A stretch of 64,000 nt of DNA from Limnobacter sp. (GTDB lineage: Bacteria > Pseudomonadota > Gammaproteobacteria > Burkholderiales > Burkholderiaceae_B), in contig JARWZZ010000007.1 of NCBI GenBank assembly GCA_029866125.1, forward strand, positions 186,001-250,000. The letters are read 5' to 3'. The notes beneath the pieces were generated by a model that saw only the letters and a list, made by a program, of their open reading frames with translations, had not been told where the DNA came from and ran no database searches. A program made the position numbers and the translations under genes. How positions within the stretch are numbered: position 1 is the first letter of the stretch; every line of letters starts with the position of its first letter. Positions 10,067 through 20,951 of this stretch are shown one piece after another.

Positions 10067-10779
10067 GCCTCACGGACCCGGGGGTCGATCAGCAGCGATG
10101 CAGCTTTACCTTCGAACTCGATCATGCCGGAGTCCATGACATAACCTCGGTCGGCAATTTGCAGTGCAATGTGTGCATTTTGCTCCACCAACAAAATGGT
10201 GGTGCCCGATTTGGATACGGCCTGAATCACTTCAAATATTTTTTCCACCATGATGGGTGCTAAACCCATGCTGGGTTCGTCCAGCAAAAGCAGGGAAGGG
10301 CGGCCCATCAAGGCGCGTCCTATTGCTAGCATTTGTTGCTCTCCGCCGCTGAGTGTGCCGGCGTTTTGCAGTCTGCGCTCTTTGAGTCTTGGAAAAGTGG
10401 CGTATATCTTTTCCATGTCCTCTTTCATTAACGCTTTGTTGCTTTGGTGGTAAGCACCCAATTCGAGATTTTCTTCAATCGACATTCGCTTGAACACCCC
10501 CCGACCTTCGGGTACCAGCGCAATACCGCTGGGCAACCGTTCATGAGCAGGCTGTGTAATCAAATTCAAACGACTTTCATTGTCCAAATTGTTCGGTTGG
10601 AAGCTCAGTTGATGGGCCTCAAAAGGCAGCAAACCTGCCAAGGCTTTCAATGTGGTGGTTTTGCCTGCGCCATTGCAACCAATCAGGCACACCAACTCAC
10701 CTTTTCTAACATCAAATGAAACACCCTTCACCGCTTGAATGCCGCCATAACTCACAGTAAGCCCTTTCACTTCAAGCAT
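10021..10779 (-). CDS. livF: branched-chain amino acid ABC transporter ATP-binding protein
   Basis: Walker A GCNGAGKTTTLK, LSGGEQQMLAIGRALM, LLLDEPSMGLAP. Confidence 0.92.
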   Translation of the reverse strand: MLEVKGLTVSYGGIQAVKGVSFDVRKGELVCLIGCNGAGKTTTLKALAGLLPFEAHQLSFQPNNLDNESRLNLITQPAHERLPSGIALVPEGRGVFKRMSIEENLELGAYHQSNKALMKEDMEKIYATFPRLKERRLQNAGTLSGGEQQMLAIGRALMGRPSLLLLDEPSMGLAPIMVEKIFEVIQAVSKSGTTILLVEQNAHIALQIADRGYVMDSGMIEFEGKAASLLIDPRVREAYLGDESAMDVNESA

Positions 10780-11632
10780 GGTTAAGGCCTCCCAAATAAG
10801 CTTCGATAACGGCTGGGGATTTTTGCACTTTGGCTGGCGTACCTTGTTCGATGATTTTCCCGTAATCCAACACCGACACTTGGTCGCAAATACCCATTAC
10901 CAATTTCACATCGTGCTCAATCAGCAAAATGGTTTTTCCATCGCCACGCATTTGCACCAGCAACTCGCGTAGCCTTAGCTTTTCTGTGGCGTTCATGCCT
11001 GCGGCAGGCTCGTCCAATGCCAGTAGTTTGGGTTGAGTGGCCAATGCCCTTGCAATTTCAAGCCGCCGTTGATCGCCGTACGACAGATGGGTAGCCAGCT
11101 CATTGGCATAACGCCCAATGCCCACGTAGTCCAGCATGGCTTGTGATTTTGATTTGATTTCCTCTTCCTCGCGTTTTTGCGACGGGGTTCGGAATATGGT
11201 GCTAAGCACGCCCGATTTGGCATGGCAATCAAAACCCACGCTGACATTTTCAAGCGCAGTCATGGAAGAGAACAGCCGGATGTTTTGAAACGTACGTGCA
11301 ATGCCTTTTTTGGCAACTTGGTGTGGGGAGGCCGGGGAGAAGGGCTTCCCGTCAAATACAAATTCGCCAGAGTCGGCTTGATACAAACCCGTCATCAAAT
11401 TGAAAAACGTGGTTTTACCCGCACCGTTTGGACCGATCAATCCATAAATTTGGCCTCGCTCGATTTGAAGTGACACATCGTCGATCGCGACAAGCCCGCC
11501 GAATCTTTTACCCAAGTGTTGAACAGAAAAAAGCACTGTTGGCATTGTTGAACCCGGGCTCAAGGATTGATCCTCTTTCATTGTTCCATTCAAGGTTTCT
11601 TTCACTGCGGCGCCCCCTTTTTCTGAGGCCAC
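10772..11632 (-). CDS. livG: branched-chain amino acid ABC transporter ATP-binding protein
   Basis: GPNGAGKTTFFNLMTGLY, GIARTFQNIRLF, LLIEHDVKLVMGICD. Confidence 0.92.
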   Translation of the reverse strand: MASEKGGAAVKETLNGTMKEDQSLSPGSTMPTVLFSVQHLGKRFGGLVAIDDVSLQIERGQIYGLIGPNGAGKTTFFNLMTGLYQADSGEFVFDGKPFSPASPHQVAKKGIARTFQNIRLFSSMTALENVSVGFDCHAKSGVLSTIFRTPSQKREEEEIKSKSQAMLDYVGIGRYANELATHLSYGDQRRLEIARALATQPKLLALDEPAAGMNATEKLRLRELLVQMRGDGKTILLIEHDVKLVMGICDQVSVLDYGKIIEQGTPAKVQKSPAVIEAYLGGLNHA

Positions 11633-12747
11633 AAGCCTTTGGGGCGGTACAGCATAATTAAAATCATGCTGAGGCCATAAATCAGGGATCGAAGAATTTC
11701 AGCGTCCACCAACACTTTGCCGAAAACAGCCTCTTGAACAGGGGTGACCACATGCCGCAACAGCTCCGGAAAGCCAGACAGCAGCACAGCTCCCAGAATG
11801 ACGCCGGGTATGTGGCCCATACCCCCCAACACCACCATGGACAGGATGATGATGGATTCCATCAAACCAAAAGACTCTGGGCTTACAAAACCTTGAAATG
11901 CTGCAAACATAGCCCCTGACACACCGCCGAACGATGCGCCCAGCGCAAAGGCCAATAGCTTGACGTTTCGCGTGTTGATACCCATGGCTTTGGCTGCAAT
12001 TTCATCGTCGCGAATGGCTGTCCATGCACGGCCTAAGCGGCTGTTTTGCAACCTCATACACACCAAAATAATGATGAGCGTAATCGCCAAAAACAGGTAG
12101 TAATAAAGCTGAAGAGATGAAATTTCCAAACCAAAAATTTCAGTCCCTTTGGACAATCGAACCCCTGCAATATGCACCGGCTCAATCATGTTGATGCCTT
12201 GTGGGCCGTTGGTGATGTTTAGTGGCGCGTTGAGGTTATTCATAAAAATACGAATAATCTCACCAAACCCCAGCGTGACAATTGCAAGGTAATCGCCCCG
12301 CAATTTCAGTGTGGGTGCCCCCAACAACACACCAAAAATGCCTGCAACCAAAGCGCCCAGCGGTAGCATAAGCCAAACAGATGTGTGCAAGCCATCGGGA
12401 AATGCGGCTGCAATCCATTCAAAATTATCGGTTAAGTGAGGAGATGCCAATAGGCCATACAGGTAAGCCCCCACAGCATAAAATGCGATGTAACCCAAGT
12501 CGAGCAAGCCGGCAAAGCCGACTACGATATTAAGGCCCATGGCCAGCATGACGTAAAGCAATGCAATGTCGAGAATGCGCACCCAACTGTTGCCAAAATG
12601 TGCGGCCACCCAAGGCAACAAAGCCAAGCTGATCGCAATCATTAACACGCCCGCCACTTTTCGAGATTTCGAATTGGCGGTTTTGGGGTCATTGAATGGA
12701 TTGAACTGCATCATTTCAACCTTATGCCCTGTCTGATACTTTTTCAC
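11602..12747 (-). CDS. livM: branched-chain amino acid ABC transporter permease
   Basis: LNIVVGFAGLLDLGYIAFYAVGAY; LKLRGDYLAIVTLGFGEIIRIF. Confidence 0.92.
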   Translation of the reverse strand: MKKYQTGHKVEMMQFNPFNDPKTANSKSRKVAGVLMIAISLALLPWVAAHFGNSWVRILDIALLYVMLAMGLNIVVGFAGLLDLGYIAFYAVGAYLYGLLASPHLTDNFEWIAAAFPDGLHTSVWLMLPLGALVAGIFGVLLGAPTLKLRGDYLAIVTLGFGEIIRIFMNNLNAPLNITNGPQGINMIEPVHIAGVRLSKGTEIFGLEISSLQLYYYLFLAITLIIILVCMRLQNSRLGRAWTAIRDDEIAAKAMGINTRNVKLLAFALGASFGGVSGAMFAAFQGFVSPESFGLMESIIILSMVVLGGMGHIPGVILGAVLLSGFPELLRHVVTPVQEAVFGKVLVDAEILRSLIYGLSMILIMLYRPKGLWPQKKGAPQ

Positions 12748-13687
12748 CCAACAGGCCGGAGGGTCGTAGGGTCAGCACTAAAATAAGTACTGCAAAAGCA
12801 AAAATATCTTGATAGTTGGAGCCTAGGAATCCACCTGTCAGCGGCCCAAGGTAGCCAGCGCCTAAGCTTTCCACCACGCCAAGCAGAAGGCCGCCCAACA
12901 TTGCGCCGTAGACGTTGCCAATTCCACCCACTACAGCCGCAGTGAAGGCCTTCAATCCTGGCAAAAAGCCCATGTAAAAGTGCGCGACTGAATAATTGGC
13001 GGCAACCATGACACCAGCCACCCCGGCCAAGGCTGCACCAATAACAAACGTGGCAGAAATAATAAAGTTGGGGTTGATGCCCATGAGGCTTGCGATGTCA
13101 GGGTTCTCGGAAGTGGCCCGCATGGCTTTGCCCAACCTTGTTTTGTTGACCATGTAGGTCAGCCCTAGCATCAGAAGCGCTGCACCGATGACAATCAAAA
13201 TCTGAATCGGGGTGATGGTGACAGTTCGCTCATAGTCCGCTTCAGCGGAAGGGGCGAAGTGCAGCAAGGTGATTGGATCGACCGATAAAGTAGTTGGGAA
13301 TATCAAGTAGTTTCGACCCCAAATCAGCATGGCCAATGTTTGGATGGTGATTGAAACGCCGATGGCAGTAATGAGAGGTGCCAAGCGCGGTGCATTTCTC
13401 AAAGGGCGGTAAGCCAAGCGTTCAATGCCCCAGCTTACGGCCATGCACACGGGTATGGCCACTAACATACCCAAGGTTAAAAGTAGCCAACCCGGTAGGT
13501 CGGGATTAACGCCCGATATCAGCGTGATGGCACTGAAAGCGACCATCGCGCCCACCATCAGCACTTCCCCGTGGGCAAAATTAATGAGACCCAAAACCCC
13601 ATAAACCATGGTGTAGCCCAAAGCAACCAACGCATAGATGCTGCCTAGAACAATGCCATTGATAATTTGCTGAAGAAATATATCCAT
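12722..13687 (-). CDS. livH: branched-chain amino acid ABC transporter permease
   Basis: GIVLGSIYALVALGYTMVYGVLGLINFAHGE. Confidence 0.93.
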   Translation of the reverse strand: MDIFLQQIINGIVLGSIYALVALGYTMVYGVLGLINFAHGEVLMVGAMVAFSAITLISGVNPDLPGWLLLTLGMLVAIPVCMAVSWGIERLAYRPLRNAPRLAPLITAIGVSITIQTLAMLIWGRNYLIFPTTLSVDPITLLHFAPSAEADYERTVTITPIQILIVIGAALLMLGLTYMVNKTRLGKAMRATSENPDIASLMGINPNFIISATFVIGAALAGVAGVMVAANYSVAHFYMGFLPGLKAFTAAVVGGIGNVYGAMLGGLLLGVVESLGAGYLGPLTGGFLGSNYQDIFAFAVLILVLTLRPSGLLGEKVSDRA

Positions 13688-13928
13688 GAAGGAATTTAAT
13701 AACCAGTTGGCAAGACGCGGGCTGCCCGCCCCGATTCAATATTACGGAGTGGTTTACCTTGATCTTTATTGATTCAAGATGCTTTCAGTCTAGTGCAAGA
13801 AAAATTTGATTTGGAGCAAGGATTGCAGAAAGAAGTCAGATAAATCACCAAGCCGTGTTGATATGAAAAATAGTGATAAAGTAAAACCACGGTTTTTGTT
13901 TGTCTTAATTTTTTTTGGAGAAGGGTTT

Positions 13929-15080
13929 ATGGTCAAGAAGTTCCAACGCAGTTCTCTCAATACAATTGCAGCCATGCTTGTCGGTATGGGTGCTGCAGGC
14001 GCTTCCCAAGCCGCCGATGTGGTGGTGAAAATTGGCCATGTGGCCCCCTTGTCTGGCCCCCAAGCACATTATGGAAAGGACAATGAGTCTGGTGCTCGCA
14101 TGGCGATTGACGATTTGAACGCCATGAAAATTCAACTCGACGGTGGCACAGCCAAGTTTGAGTTGGTGGGCGAAGACGATGCAGCCGACCCTAAAACAGG
14201 CGCAATTGTTGCTCAAAAATTATGCGACATGAAAGTCAATGGTGTAATTGGCCATTTGAACAGTGGCACAACAATCCCAGCCTCCCGCATTTACAATGAT
14301 TGCGGCATTCCCATGATTACGCCCTCAGCCACCAACCCCAAAGTGACGCAGCAAGGTTTTGATTCCACATTCCGCGTGATTGCGCATGATGGCATGTTGG
14401 GTGTTGCCTTGGCCAAATATGCAGCCAAGGATTTGAAAGCCAAGCGTGTGGTGGTAATTGATGACCGCACAGGTTACGGCCAGCCTTTGGCTGATATTTT
14501 TGCCAAAGAAATGGAGGCCAATGGTGTGAAAGTGATTGAGCGCCAGTACACCAATGACAAGGCAACCGACTTCAACGCCATTTTGACAGCTGTGAAAAAG
14601 TCCAATCCTGATTTGGTGTTTTACGGCGGCATGGATGCACAGGCCGGCCCCATGCTTCGACAAATGAAGCAATTGGGTATGAAAGCCAATTTGATGGGCG
14701 GTGACGGCATTTGTACCTCCGAGTTGATGAAGCTGGGCGGCGACAATGTGGGTAAAAATGTGTTTTGTGGTGAAGGCGGTATGGCACTGAGCAAGATGCC
14801 CGGTGGCCCAGCATTCCAAGCCCGATACAAAAAGCAATTCAATGCCGACATTCAAGTGTATGCACCGTTTGTGTACGACGCCACCATGACTTTAGGTATG
14901 GCCATGAAAGAAGCAGGCTCAGCCAATGCCAAGAAGTATTTGCCCAAGTTGGCTGCGATTCAGCACAAAGGTGTTATTGGCCCGATTGCTTTTGACAACA
15001 AGGGCGACATCAAGAATGGTGCGATTACCATTAACAGCTACAACCCCAAGGGCAAAACCCCTGTGGCTACGATTCAGTAA
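13929..15080 (+). CDS. branched-chain amino acid ABC transporter substrate-binding protein
   Basis: MVKKFQRSSLNT...AAGASQAADVVVKIGHVAPLSGPQAHYGKDNE; start chosen at ATG 13929 after an AGGAG-like site in the longer ORF. Confidence 0.9.
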   Translation: MVKKFQRSSLNTIAAMLVGMGAAGASQAADVVVKIGHVAPLSGPQAHYGKDNESGARMAIDDLNAMKIQLDGGTAKFELVGEDDAADPKTGAIVAQKLCDMKVNGVIGHLNSGTTIPASRIYNDCGIPMITPSATNPKVTQQGFDSTFRVIAHDGMLGVALAKYAAKDLKAKRVVVIDDRTGYGQPLADIFAKEMEANGVKVIERQYTNDKATDFNAILTAVKKSNPDLVFYGGMDAQAGPMLRQMKQLGMKANLMGGDGICTSELMKLGGDNVGKNVFCGEGGMALSKMPGGPAFQARYKKQFNADIQVYAPFVYDATMTLGMAMKEAGSANAKKYLPKLAAIQHKGVIGPIAFDNKGDIKNGAITINSYNPKGKTPVATIQ

Positions 15081-15123
15081 ACAGGCTTTAAAAACATGCT
15101 TAGCCAATAAAGCCTAAGCAATA

Positions 15124-15161
15124 AAAAGCCCCGGTTCTTCAACAGAAAAACCGGGGCTTTT
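15124..15161. terminator. bidirectional rho-independent terminator-like hairpin
   Basis: AAAAGCCCCGGTT-loop-AACCGGGGCTTTT. Confidence 0.85.
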
Positions 15162-15202
15162 GTATTTTGAGATACTGAGTAACTATCAATAATTATTGAA
15201 AA

Positions 15203-15511
15203 TTACAAAGCCAAAACCCATTTGGCCAATTTGGCTGCTTCTTCGTCTGTCACGTTTTGTGCAGGCATTGGGACTGGGCCCCAAACACCTTTGCCGCCAC
15301 CTTTAATCTTGGTTGCCAACATTGCAGCAGCACCAGCGTTGCCTTTGTACTTGGCTGATACATCCTTGAATGCTGGGCCAACTACTTTCTTGTCAATTTG
15401 GTGACAAGCCAAACACGCTTTGCTTTTGGCGAGGCCTTCATCAGCACTGGCTGTGAGGGGCGCTGCCGCGAACATGGCCAACAGTGCTAGGGAACCGATT
15501 TGCTTTTTCAT
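15203..15511 (-). CDS. c-type cytochrome (c551/c552-like)
   Basis: signal peptide then CLACHQIDKKVVGPAFKDVSAKYKG...WGPVPMPAQNVTDEEAAKLAKWVLAL. Confidence 0.9.
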   Translation of the reverse strand: MKKQIGSLALLAMFAAAPLTASADEGLAKSKACLACHQIDKKVVGPAFKDVSAKYKGNAGAAAMLATKIKGGGKGVWGPVPMPAQNVTDEEAAKLAKWVLAL

Positions 15512-15725
15512 GAGTAGAACTCCTGTTACCTTGTTTTAAGTCGATGATGCTATAACGCGTCTTTGGTCATTTTGGCAGACAAGCCTTACAACTAACTTGT
15601 CTTTTTTTATGATTGGGTGCCACTTCATGATACGAATAGTAAGGAGTGTTACCTCCTTTCCATCCCTCAATCAGTGGCCTCAATAAAGCTTAATTTCAAA
15701 ACTTAGTTTGAATGTTGAGTAAAAA

Positions 15726-17414
15726 TTACAAGTCCAAATCAATGTCAGTCACCGCGCCCTTGCTTGCACAAGAGGCTTGCGCTGCAAACTTGGCCAGTAC
15801 ACCTCTGCGGTAACGTGGCTCAGGCTTGACCCAAGCTGCTTTGCGTTTGGACAGTTCTTCTTCACTGACGTTCAATTGCAACAGCTTGTCGTGCGCATCA
15901 ATCGTAATGGAGTCACCTTCGTGAACCAGTGCAATTGGGCCACCTACATAAGCTTCAGGTGCAACGTGGCCTACAACCATGCCCCATGTGCCGCCTGAAA
16001 AGCGCCCATCGGTAATAAAGCCAACAGTCTCGCCCAAACCTTTGCCGATGATGGCAGAAGTAGGGGCCAGCATTTCGGGCATGCCAGGGCCGCCTTTGGG
16101 GCCCAGGTAGCGCAACACCAAAATATCGCCATCCTTGATTTTATCGGCCAAGATTGCATCCATGGCGGACTTTTCATCATCAAACACGCGGGCTGGGCCA
16201 GTAATAACTGGGTTTTTCAATCCGGTGATTTTCGCCACAGCGCCCAAGGGTGCCAAGTTGCCTTTCAAAATCGCCAAATGACCTTGGGCATACAGGGCTT
16301 TGTCGATGGGCATAATTACATTTTGATCGGCGCGAGGCTGCGATGGAATATCCGCCAAGCTTTCTGCAATGGTTTTGCCGGTGATGGTCATGCAGTCACC
16401 GTGCAGCAAACCAGCATCCAGTAGCAATTTCATCACTTGGGGAATGCCACCCGCTTCATGCAGGTCGGTGGCTACATACTGGCCTGAAGGCTTGAGGTTA
16501 CAAATGACTGGGGTGCGCAGACGCACGCGCTCGAAGTCGTCGTAAGTCCATTCCACATCGGCTGCATTGGCAATGGCCAAGAAATGCAGTACCGCGTTGG
16601 TTGAACCGCCGGTGGCCATAATGACAGCAACTGCGTTTTCTATTGCCTTTTTGGTGATGATGTCGCGTGGCTTTAAGTCGTTTCTAACAGCTTCAATCAG
16701 CACGCGGGCTGACTCTTCGGTCGATACGCGCTTTTCGTCGTCAATGTTGGACATGGTGGACGAGTAGGGCAGGCTCAAGCCCAGTGCCTCAAACGATGAG
16801 CTCATGGTGTTGGCGGTGTACATGCCTCCACAGGAGCCTGAGCTTGGGCAGGCGTTTTTCTCGATGCCTTGGAAGTCTTCGTCGCTCATTCGGCCGGCTG
16901 TGAATTCACCCACTGCCTCAAAAGCGGACACGATGGTGAGGTCTTTGCCTTTGTATTTTCCGGGTTTGATGGTGCCACCATACACATAAATACTGGGCAC
17001 GTTCATGCGGGCCATTGCGATCATGCCGCCGGGCATGTTTTTGTCGCAGCCGCCAATGACCAAGCAACCGTCCATCCATTGGCCTTGCACGGCAGTTTCG
17101 ATACAGTCTGCAATCACCTCACGGGACACCAGTGAGAACTTCATGCCCTCTGTACCCATGGACATGCCGTCCGAAATAGTGGGGGTACCAAACACCTGTG
17201 GGTTGCCTCCAGCCGCTTTTACCGCAGCAATTGCTGCATCGGCCAAGGGCTGCAAGCCCGAGTTACAGGGTGTGATGGTGGAGTGACCGTTGGCCACACC
17301 AATCATGGGTTTGTTGAAATCTTCATCCTTGTAGCCCATGGCGAAATACATGGCGCGGTTGGGAGAACGGGCAACACCTTGGGTGATGTTTTTGGAACGG
17401 CGATTGATGCTCAT
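15726..17414 (-). CDS. ilvD: dihydroxy-acid dehydratase
   Basis: 562 aa; [52 protein letters not shown]. Confidence 0.95.
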   Translation of the reverse strand: MSINRRSKNITQGVARSPNRAMYFAMGYKDEDFNKPMIGVANGHSTITPCNSGLQPLADAAIAAVKAAGGNPQVFGTPTISDGMSMGTEGMKFSLVSREVIADCIETAVQGQWMDGCLVIGGCDKNMPGGMIAMARMNVPSIYVYGGTIKPGKYKGKDLTIVSAFEAVGEFTAGRMSDEDFQGIEKNACPSSGSCGGMYTANTMSSSFEALGLSLPYSSTMSNIDDEKRVSTEESARVLIEAVRNDLKPRDIITKKAIENAVAVIMATGGSTNAVLHFLAIANAADVEWTYDDFERVRLRTPVICNLKPSGQYVATDLHEAGGIPQVMKLLLDAGLLHGDCMTITGKTIAESLADIPSQPRADQNVIMPIDKALYAQGHLAILKGNLAPLGAVAKITGLKNPVITGPARVFDDEKSAMDAILADKIKDGDILVLRYLGPKGGPGMPEMLAPTSAIIGKGLGETVGFITDGRFSGGTWGMVVGHVAPEAYVGGPIALVHEGDSITIDAHDKLLQLNVSEEELSKRKAAWVKPEPRYRRGVLAKFAAQASCASKGAVTDIDLDL

Positions 17415-17593
17415 GGGAGGTGCTCGAATAAAATTGGGCTAACCCTGAAATTTACCATTTTCTGTCGGTTGTTTGGGTCAACAAGGGCTTGATTTGATGT
17501 TGTATCCGCTTGTTGCTGCCATTTGCGCGGATGCCAACCGGATACTTGGGCGGACTGGATACAATAAGGCCAACTCTTCACGTGGAATTACAC

Positions 17594-18400
17594 ATGTTTG
17601 TGCATCCTGAATTTGACCCGGTCGCTTTGTCCATTGGGCCTTTGGCTATTCGCTGGTATGGCTTGATGTACCTGCTGGGCTTTTTGGCATTTGTTACTTT
17701 GGGTAAGCGTCGCCTACACTTGTTCCCAGCCATTACCAAAGTCGACATTGATAACCTCATGAGCTTGGCGGTGATTGGCGTTATTTTGGGCGGTCGTTTG
17801 GGTTATGTGTTGTTTTACAAGCCAGAATATTATTTCAATCACCCCGGTGAGATTTTGGCGATTTGGGAAGGCGGAATGTCTTTCCATGGTGGCTTCTTGG
17901 GCGTACTGGCCATTTGTTTTGGCTATTGCTTGCGCAAAGGCTGGAAGTTTTTGGATCTGATGGATTTTGTTGCACCCACCATCCCGATTGGTTTGGGGCT
18001 GGGCCGCTTGGGCAATTTTATCAATGGCGAGTTGTGGGGCCGCCCTACAGACGGGCCATGGGGTGTGGTGTTTCCGCAGGCGGGTGATTTGATACCGCGA
18101 CATGCGTCACAACTGTACGAAATGGCACTGGAAGGCGTGGTGCTGATGGTGGTGTTGTGGATTTTCGCCATGAAGCCTCGCCAGCGCGGCAAGGTGTCTG
18201 CCATCTTTATGGGCGGTTACGGCGTGGCCCGTTTTATCGTGGAATTTGCCCGTGAGCCAGACCGCTTCTTAGGCACTTTGGCCTTGGGTATGTCCATGGG
18301 CCAATGGTTGTGTGTGCCTATGATTGTGGGTGGTGCAATCATGTGGGTATGGGCTTCCAAAAACCCTACCGCGATGGAAACAATGTCTAAAAACCAGTAA
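17594..18400 (+). CDS. lgt: prolipoprotein diacylglyceryl transferase
   Basis: [51 protein letters not shown]; start at ATG 17594 within the longer ORF. Confidence 0.94.
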   Translation: MFVHPEFDPVALSIGPLAIRWYGLMYLLGFLAFVTLGKRRLHLFPAITKVDIDNLMSLAVIGVILGGRLGYVLFYKPEYYFNHPGEILAIWEGGMSFHGGFLGVLAICFGYCLRKGWKFLDLMDFVAPTIPIGLGLGRLGNFINGELWGRPTDGPWGVVFPQAGDLIPRHASQLYEMALEGVVLMVVLWIFAMKPRQRGKVSAIFMGGYGVARFIVEFAREPDRFLGTLALGMSMGQWLCVPMIVGGAIMWVWASKNPTAMETMSKNQ

Positions 18401-19199
18401 TGGCTTTGTAAATCATGGACAAGGCCACAAAGGTAAGTAAGCAGGCAAAAACCCGCTTCACTTTTTTAACCGGAAGTGAGTGGGCCAGCCTTGCGCCGGT
18501 GGGGGCGGTAAAAACGCTGGCAGCAGCAACGCACAACACCGCAGGCAGGTAAATGTAACCCCATGAACCTGCGGGCATGCCCTGTAGGTGTTGCCCGTTA
18601 AGCACGTAGCCCATGCTGGAGAAAATGGCAATCGGAAAGCCCAAAGCTGCTGAAGTGGCCACCGCATTTCGCAACTGCACATTGCACCACACCATATAAG
18701 GTACGGAAACGAAGCCGCCACCTGCACCCACCAAGGCGGATAAAAATCCAATAACCCCACCCGCAGCAAATTTGCCCGCATTGCCAGGTAATTGCCGTGT
18801 GGGCTTTGGTTTTTTGTCTGCAAACATTTGGTAAGCGGAAAAAATCACAAACACGCCAAACACCAGCGCCAATTCTTTGGTGGGCAGGTACGACACCACT
18901 TTGGTGCCCAAAAATGTGCCCAGCAAAATGCCCGGTGCAATCGCTTTGACAATATCCCACCGTACCGCACCCGCTTTGTGATGCGCGCGCACGCTGGATA
19001 TGCTGGTAAAGCAAATAATTGCCAGCGAGGTGGCAATCGAGGAGGCCACAATGTACTCAACCGGTACGCCTTGCTCACGCATCAAAAAAGTGAGGAATGG
19101 CACAAGAATCATGCCCCCGCCAATGCCCAACATGCCCGCCAACACTCCAGAAAAGCAACCCAGAATTAAAAGGATGACGATGTAAATTGGATCGGGCAT
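18387..19199 (-). CDS. sulfite exporter TauE/SafE family protein
   Basis: [23 protein letters not shown]...[19 protein letters not shown]. Confidence 0.88.
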   Translation of the reverse strand: MPDPIYIVILLILGCFSGVLAGMLGIGGGMILVPFLTFLMREQGVPVEYIVASSIATSLAIICFTSISSVRAHHKAGAVRWDIVKAIAPGILLGTFLGTKVVSYLPTKELALVFGVFVIFSAYQMFADKKPKPTRQLPGNAGKFAAGGVIGFLSALVGAGGGFVSVPYMVWCNVQLRNAVATSAALGFPIAIFSSMGYVLNGQHLQGMPAGSWGYIYLPAVLCVAAASVFTAPTGARLAHSLPVKKVKRVFACLLTFVALSMIYKAITGF

Positions 19200-19221
19200 G
19201 ACGCATTCCAGAAATTAGGAC

Positions 19222-19259
19222 AAAAAAAGCGGTCGAACCATTGTGAGGTTCAACCGCTT
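19222..19259 (-). terminator. rho-independent terminator downstream of 6S RNA candidate
   Basis: Minus strand AAGCGGTTGAACCTCACAATGGTTCGACCGCTTTTTTT. Confidence 0.8.
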
Positions 19260-19269
19260 GGGTGTAGGG

Positions 19270-19444
19270 TCTCTGCTGGAGTCCACTGGCACGATCCCTG
19301 AACCTAAGGTTCAAAGTGGTCACAGCTAAGAGGTCTTTAGGTTTCCCTGACTAAGAGGGAATCACACCGACCTCGGTTTACCGCAACCAGGATCACAGAT
19401 ATTGGTTCACGGAATGTTTGCCAGCAAACATGAACCAGCAGAGA
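19270..19444 (-). ncRNA. ssrS: 6S RNA candidate
   Basis: Lies directly downstream of zapA (classic synteny). Ends form an exact closing stem TCTCTGCTGG/CCAGCAGAGA. Internal TTGAACCTTAGGTTCA resembles the conserved 6S segment. TATAGAAT-like -10 upstream and terminator downstream on the minus strand. Confidence 0.75.
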
Positions 19445-19471
19445 TTAATCAATTCTATACAAAAGCTTCAT

Positions 19472-19801
19472 TCAAAACAGATTTTGAGCTTTAAGTGTTT
19501 GGGGTTCGGGTTGAGCCACCGCACTAATCATTTGCTCTATGGACTCTATCTTACGCTCAAGTGCCTCAATATCCAAGCCCAATGCAGGGTGGCCCGGGTT
19601 GCCTCCCGAGAGTGATTCGTGTGCAATTTGCAAAGCGGCCATCACAGCGATTTTGTCTACACCCACGATTTTACCTGTATCGCGGATGCCAGTCATTTTG
19701 GTTTCGACAATATTGACCGCACGCAATAGCAGCGGCTTTTCTTCTTGAGTGCAGGCCACACGGAACTCGCGGCCCATGATTCGGACATCAAGCGTCTCCA
19801 T
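19472..19801 (-). CDS. zapA: cell division protein ZapA
   Basis: METLDVRIMGREFRVACTQEEKPLLLRAVNIVETKM...KIAVMAALQIAHE. Confidence 0.9.
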   Translation of the reverse strand: METLDVRIMGREFRVACTQEEKPLLLRAVNIVETKMTGIRDTGKIVGVDKIAVMAALQIAHESLSGGNPGHPALGLDIEALERKIESIEQMISAVAQPEPQTLKAQNLF

Positions 19802-20030
19802 GTTGTTCCTCTGTTCTCAGTTCAAGTTCTGGGAACCATTGATTAATCATTTGGTTGATCTGCCCTTGGGCTTGCTCAAGCTTTTTGCGCAGACGCTCGT
19901 TTTCTTTGGACAAAGCATCGGCTTGCTCCCGTGCTTTTTTCTCCGCAAAACGCGAATCTACTAAGGAGCGAGTAATGACACTGACCCGTTCGTGAAGATT
20001 ATCCAGTTTCGCAACTAAAGACTCAGACAT
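19788..20030 (-). CDS. small coiled-coil protein upstream of zapA (ZapB/TIGR02449-like)
   Basis: 80 aa heptad-rich ORF overlapping the zapA start. Confidence 0.65.
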   Translation of the reverse strand: MSESLVAKLDNLHERVSVITRSLVDSRFAEKKAREQADALSKENERLRKKLEQAQGQINQMINQWFPELELRTEEQHGDA

Positions 20031-20169
20031 TCATGTCTCTCCCGTCATTACTGCTTGATTTGCATCATGGCTCTTGTACATCATGATTCTAGCTCGCATT
20101 TTAACCAATCTGGGGCCGGGTGAGGTGTAGGTATTGCGCCTTGCTTCAAGTTTCACCCATTACTCAGGC

Positions 20170-20937
20170 TTATTCTTCCAGCTTGTAGGTCCAGCGTGTG
20201 TTCAACTTTTGCTCGATTGGGGTGTCGCCTCGTTTGGCGGGTACGAATTTCCACTTTGAAATGGCATTTACAGCGGCCTGATCCAGCAGCTCATGTCCGC
20301 TTGAGTCTTGAATCCTAACGGATTTTGCCAAACCTTCTGTCGAAACTGTCACCTCCAATACCACTGTGCCTTCTTGCCCTAGCCGCCGCGCCATGCTGGG
20401 GTACTGGGGGCGCGGGTTGCTGCTCGCGTAACGTGCGTCCACTCTAGCGGGTGATACCTCTCGGGCCGTGTCAGGCTGTGGGGACTGATTCTTTGGCAGT
20501 TCAACAGGCGTTTGAACGGCCAAGGCAGGAAGGGGTTTGGCGGCGGGAGGAGGCGTTTTCTCACCTGTGTTGATGTCGGCAGCTTGCTCCACAATGGGTG
20601 CAGGTTTGGCCGGCTCAATGATTTTCGTGGCTAGTACAGGCGGAGGCTGCACCTTTGGCGCCTGCACTTTGGGAGGGGGTGGTGTTTGGGGTGGGGTTTG
20701 GGGGGTTGGTAGCTCAGTGACCTCAGGTTGCTCAGCCGGCAATTCCATCAGCATGACTTCAATGGTTTGGGGCGGAGTGACCGGCACCCATTGTAGACCT
20801 GCCCAAATTAGCCCGCTGATAAGGGCAATATGCCCCACCAGTGACACAAGAAAACCAAGCCATGACCGCGAAGGAGAAGGGGGGGTGAGAGTCCTTTCAC
20901 TTGGCTCAAACCACAGGCCTGTCATGGTTGCATCCAC
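20170..20937 (-). CDS. energy transducer TonB family protein
   Basis: N-terminal TM, Pro-rich spacer, C-terminal PQYPSMARRLGQEGTVVLEVTVSTEGLAKSVRIQDSSGHELLDQAAVNAISKWKFVPAKRG. Confidence 0.88.
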   Translation of the reverse strand: MDATMTGLWFEPSERTLTPPSPSRSWLGFLVSLVGHIALISGLIWAGLQWVPVTPPQTIEVMLMELPAEQPEVTELPTPQTPPQTPPPPKVQAPKVQPPPVLATKIIEPAKPAPIVEQAADINTGEKTPPPAAKPLPALAVQTPVELPKNQSPQPDTAREVSPARVDARYASSNPRPQYPSMARRLGQEGTVVLEVTVSTEGLAKSVRIQDSSGHELLDQAAVNAISKWKFVPAKRGDTPIEQKLNTRWTYKLEE

Positions 20938-20951
20938 CTGTCAAAAAGACC

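Noticed and set aside
19270-19444. 6S RNA on the plus strand
   Set aside because: The closing stem and the internal palindrome read almost the same on both strands, but the promoter, terminator and zapA orientation all fit the minus strand.
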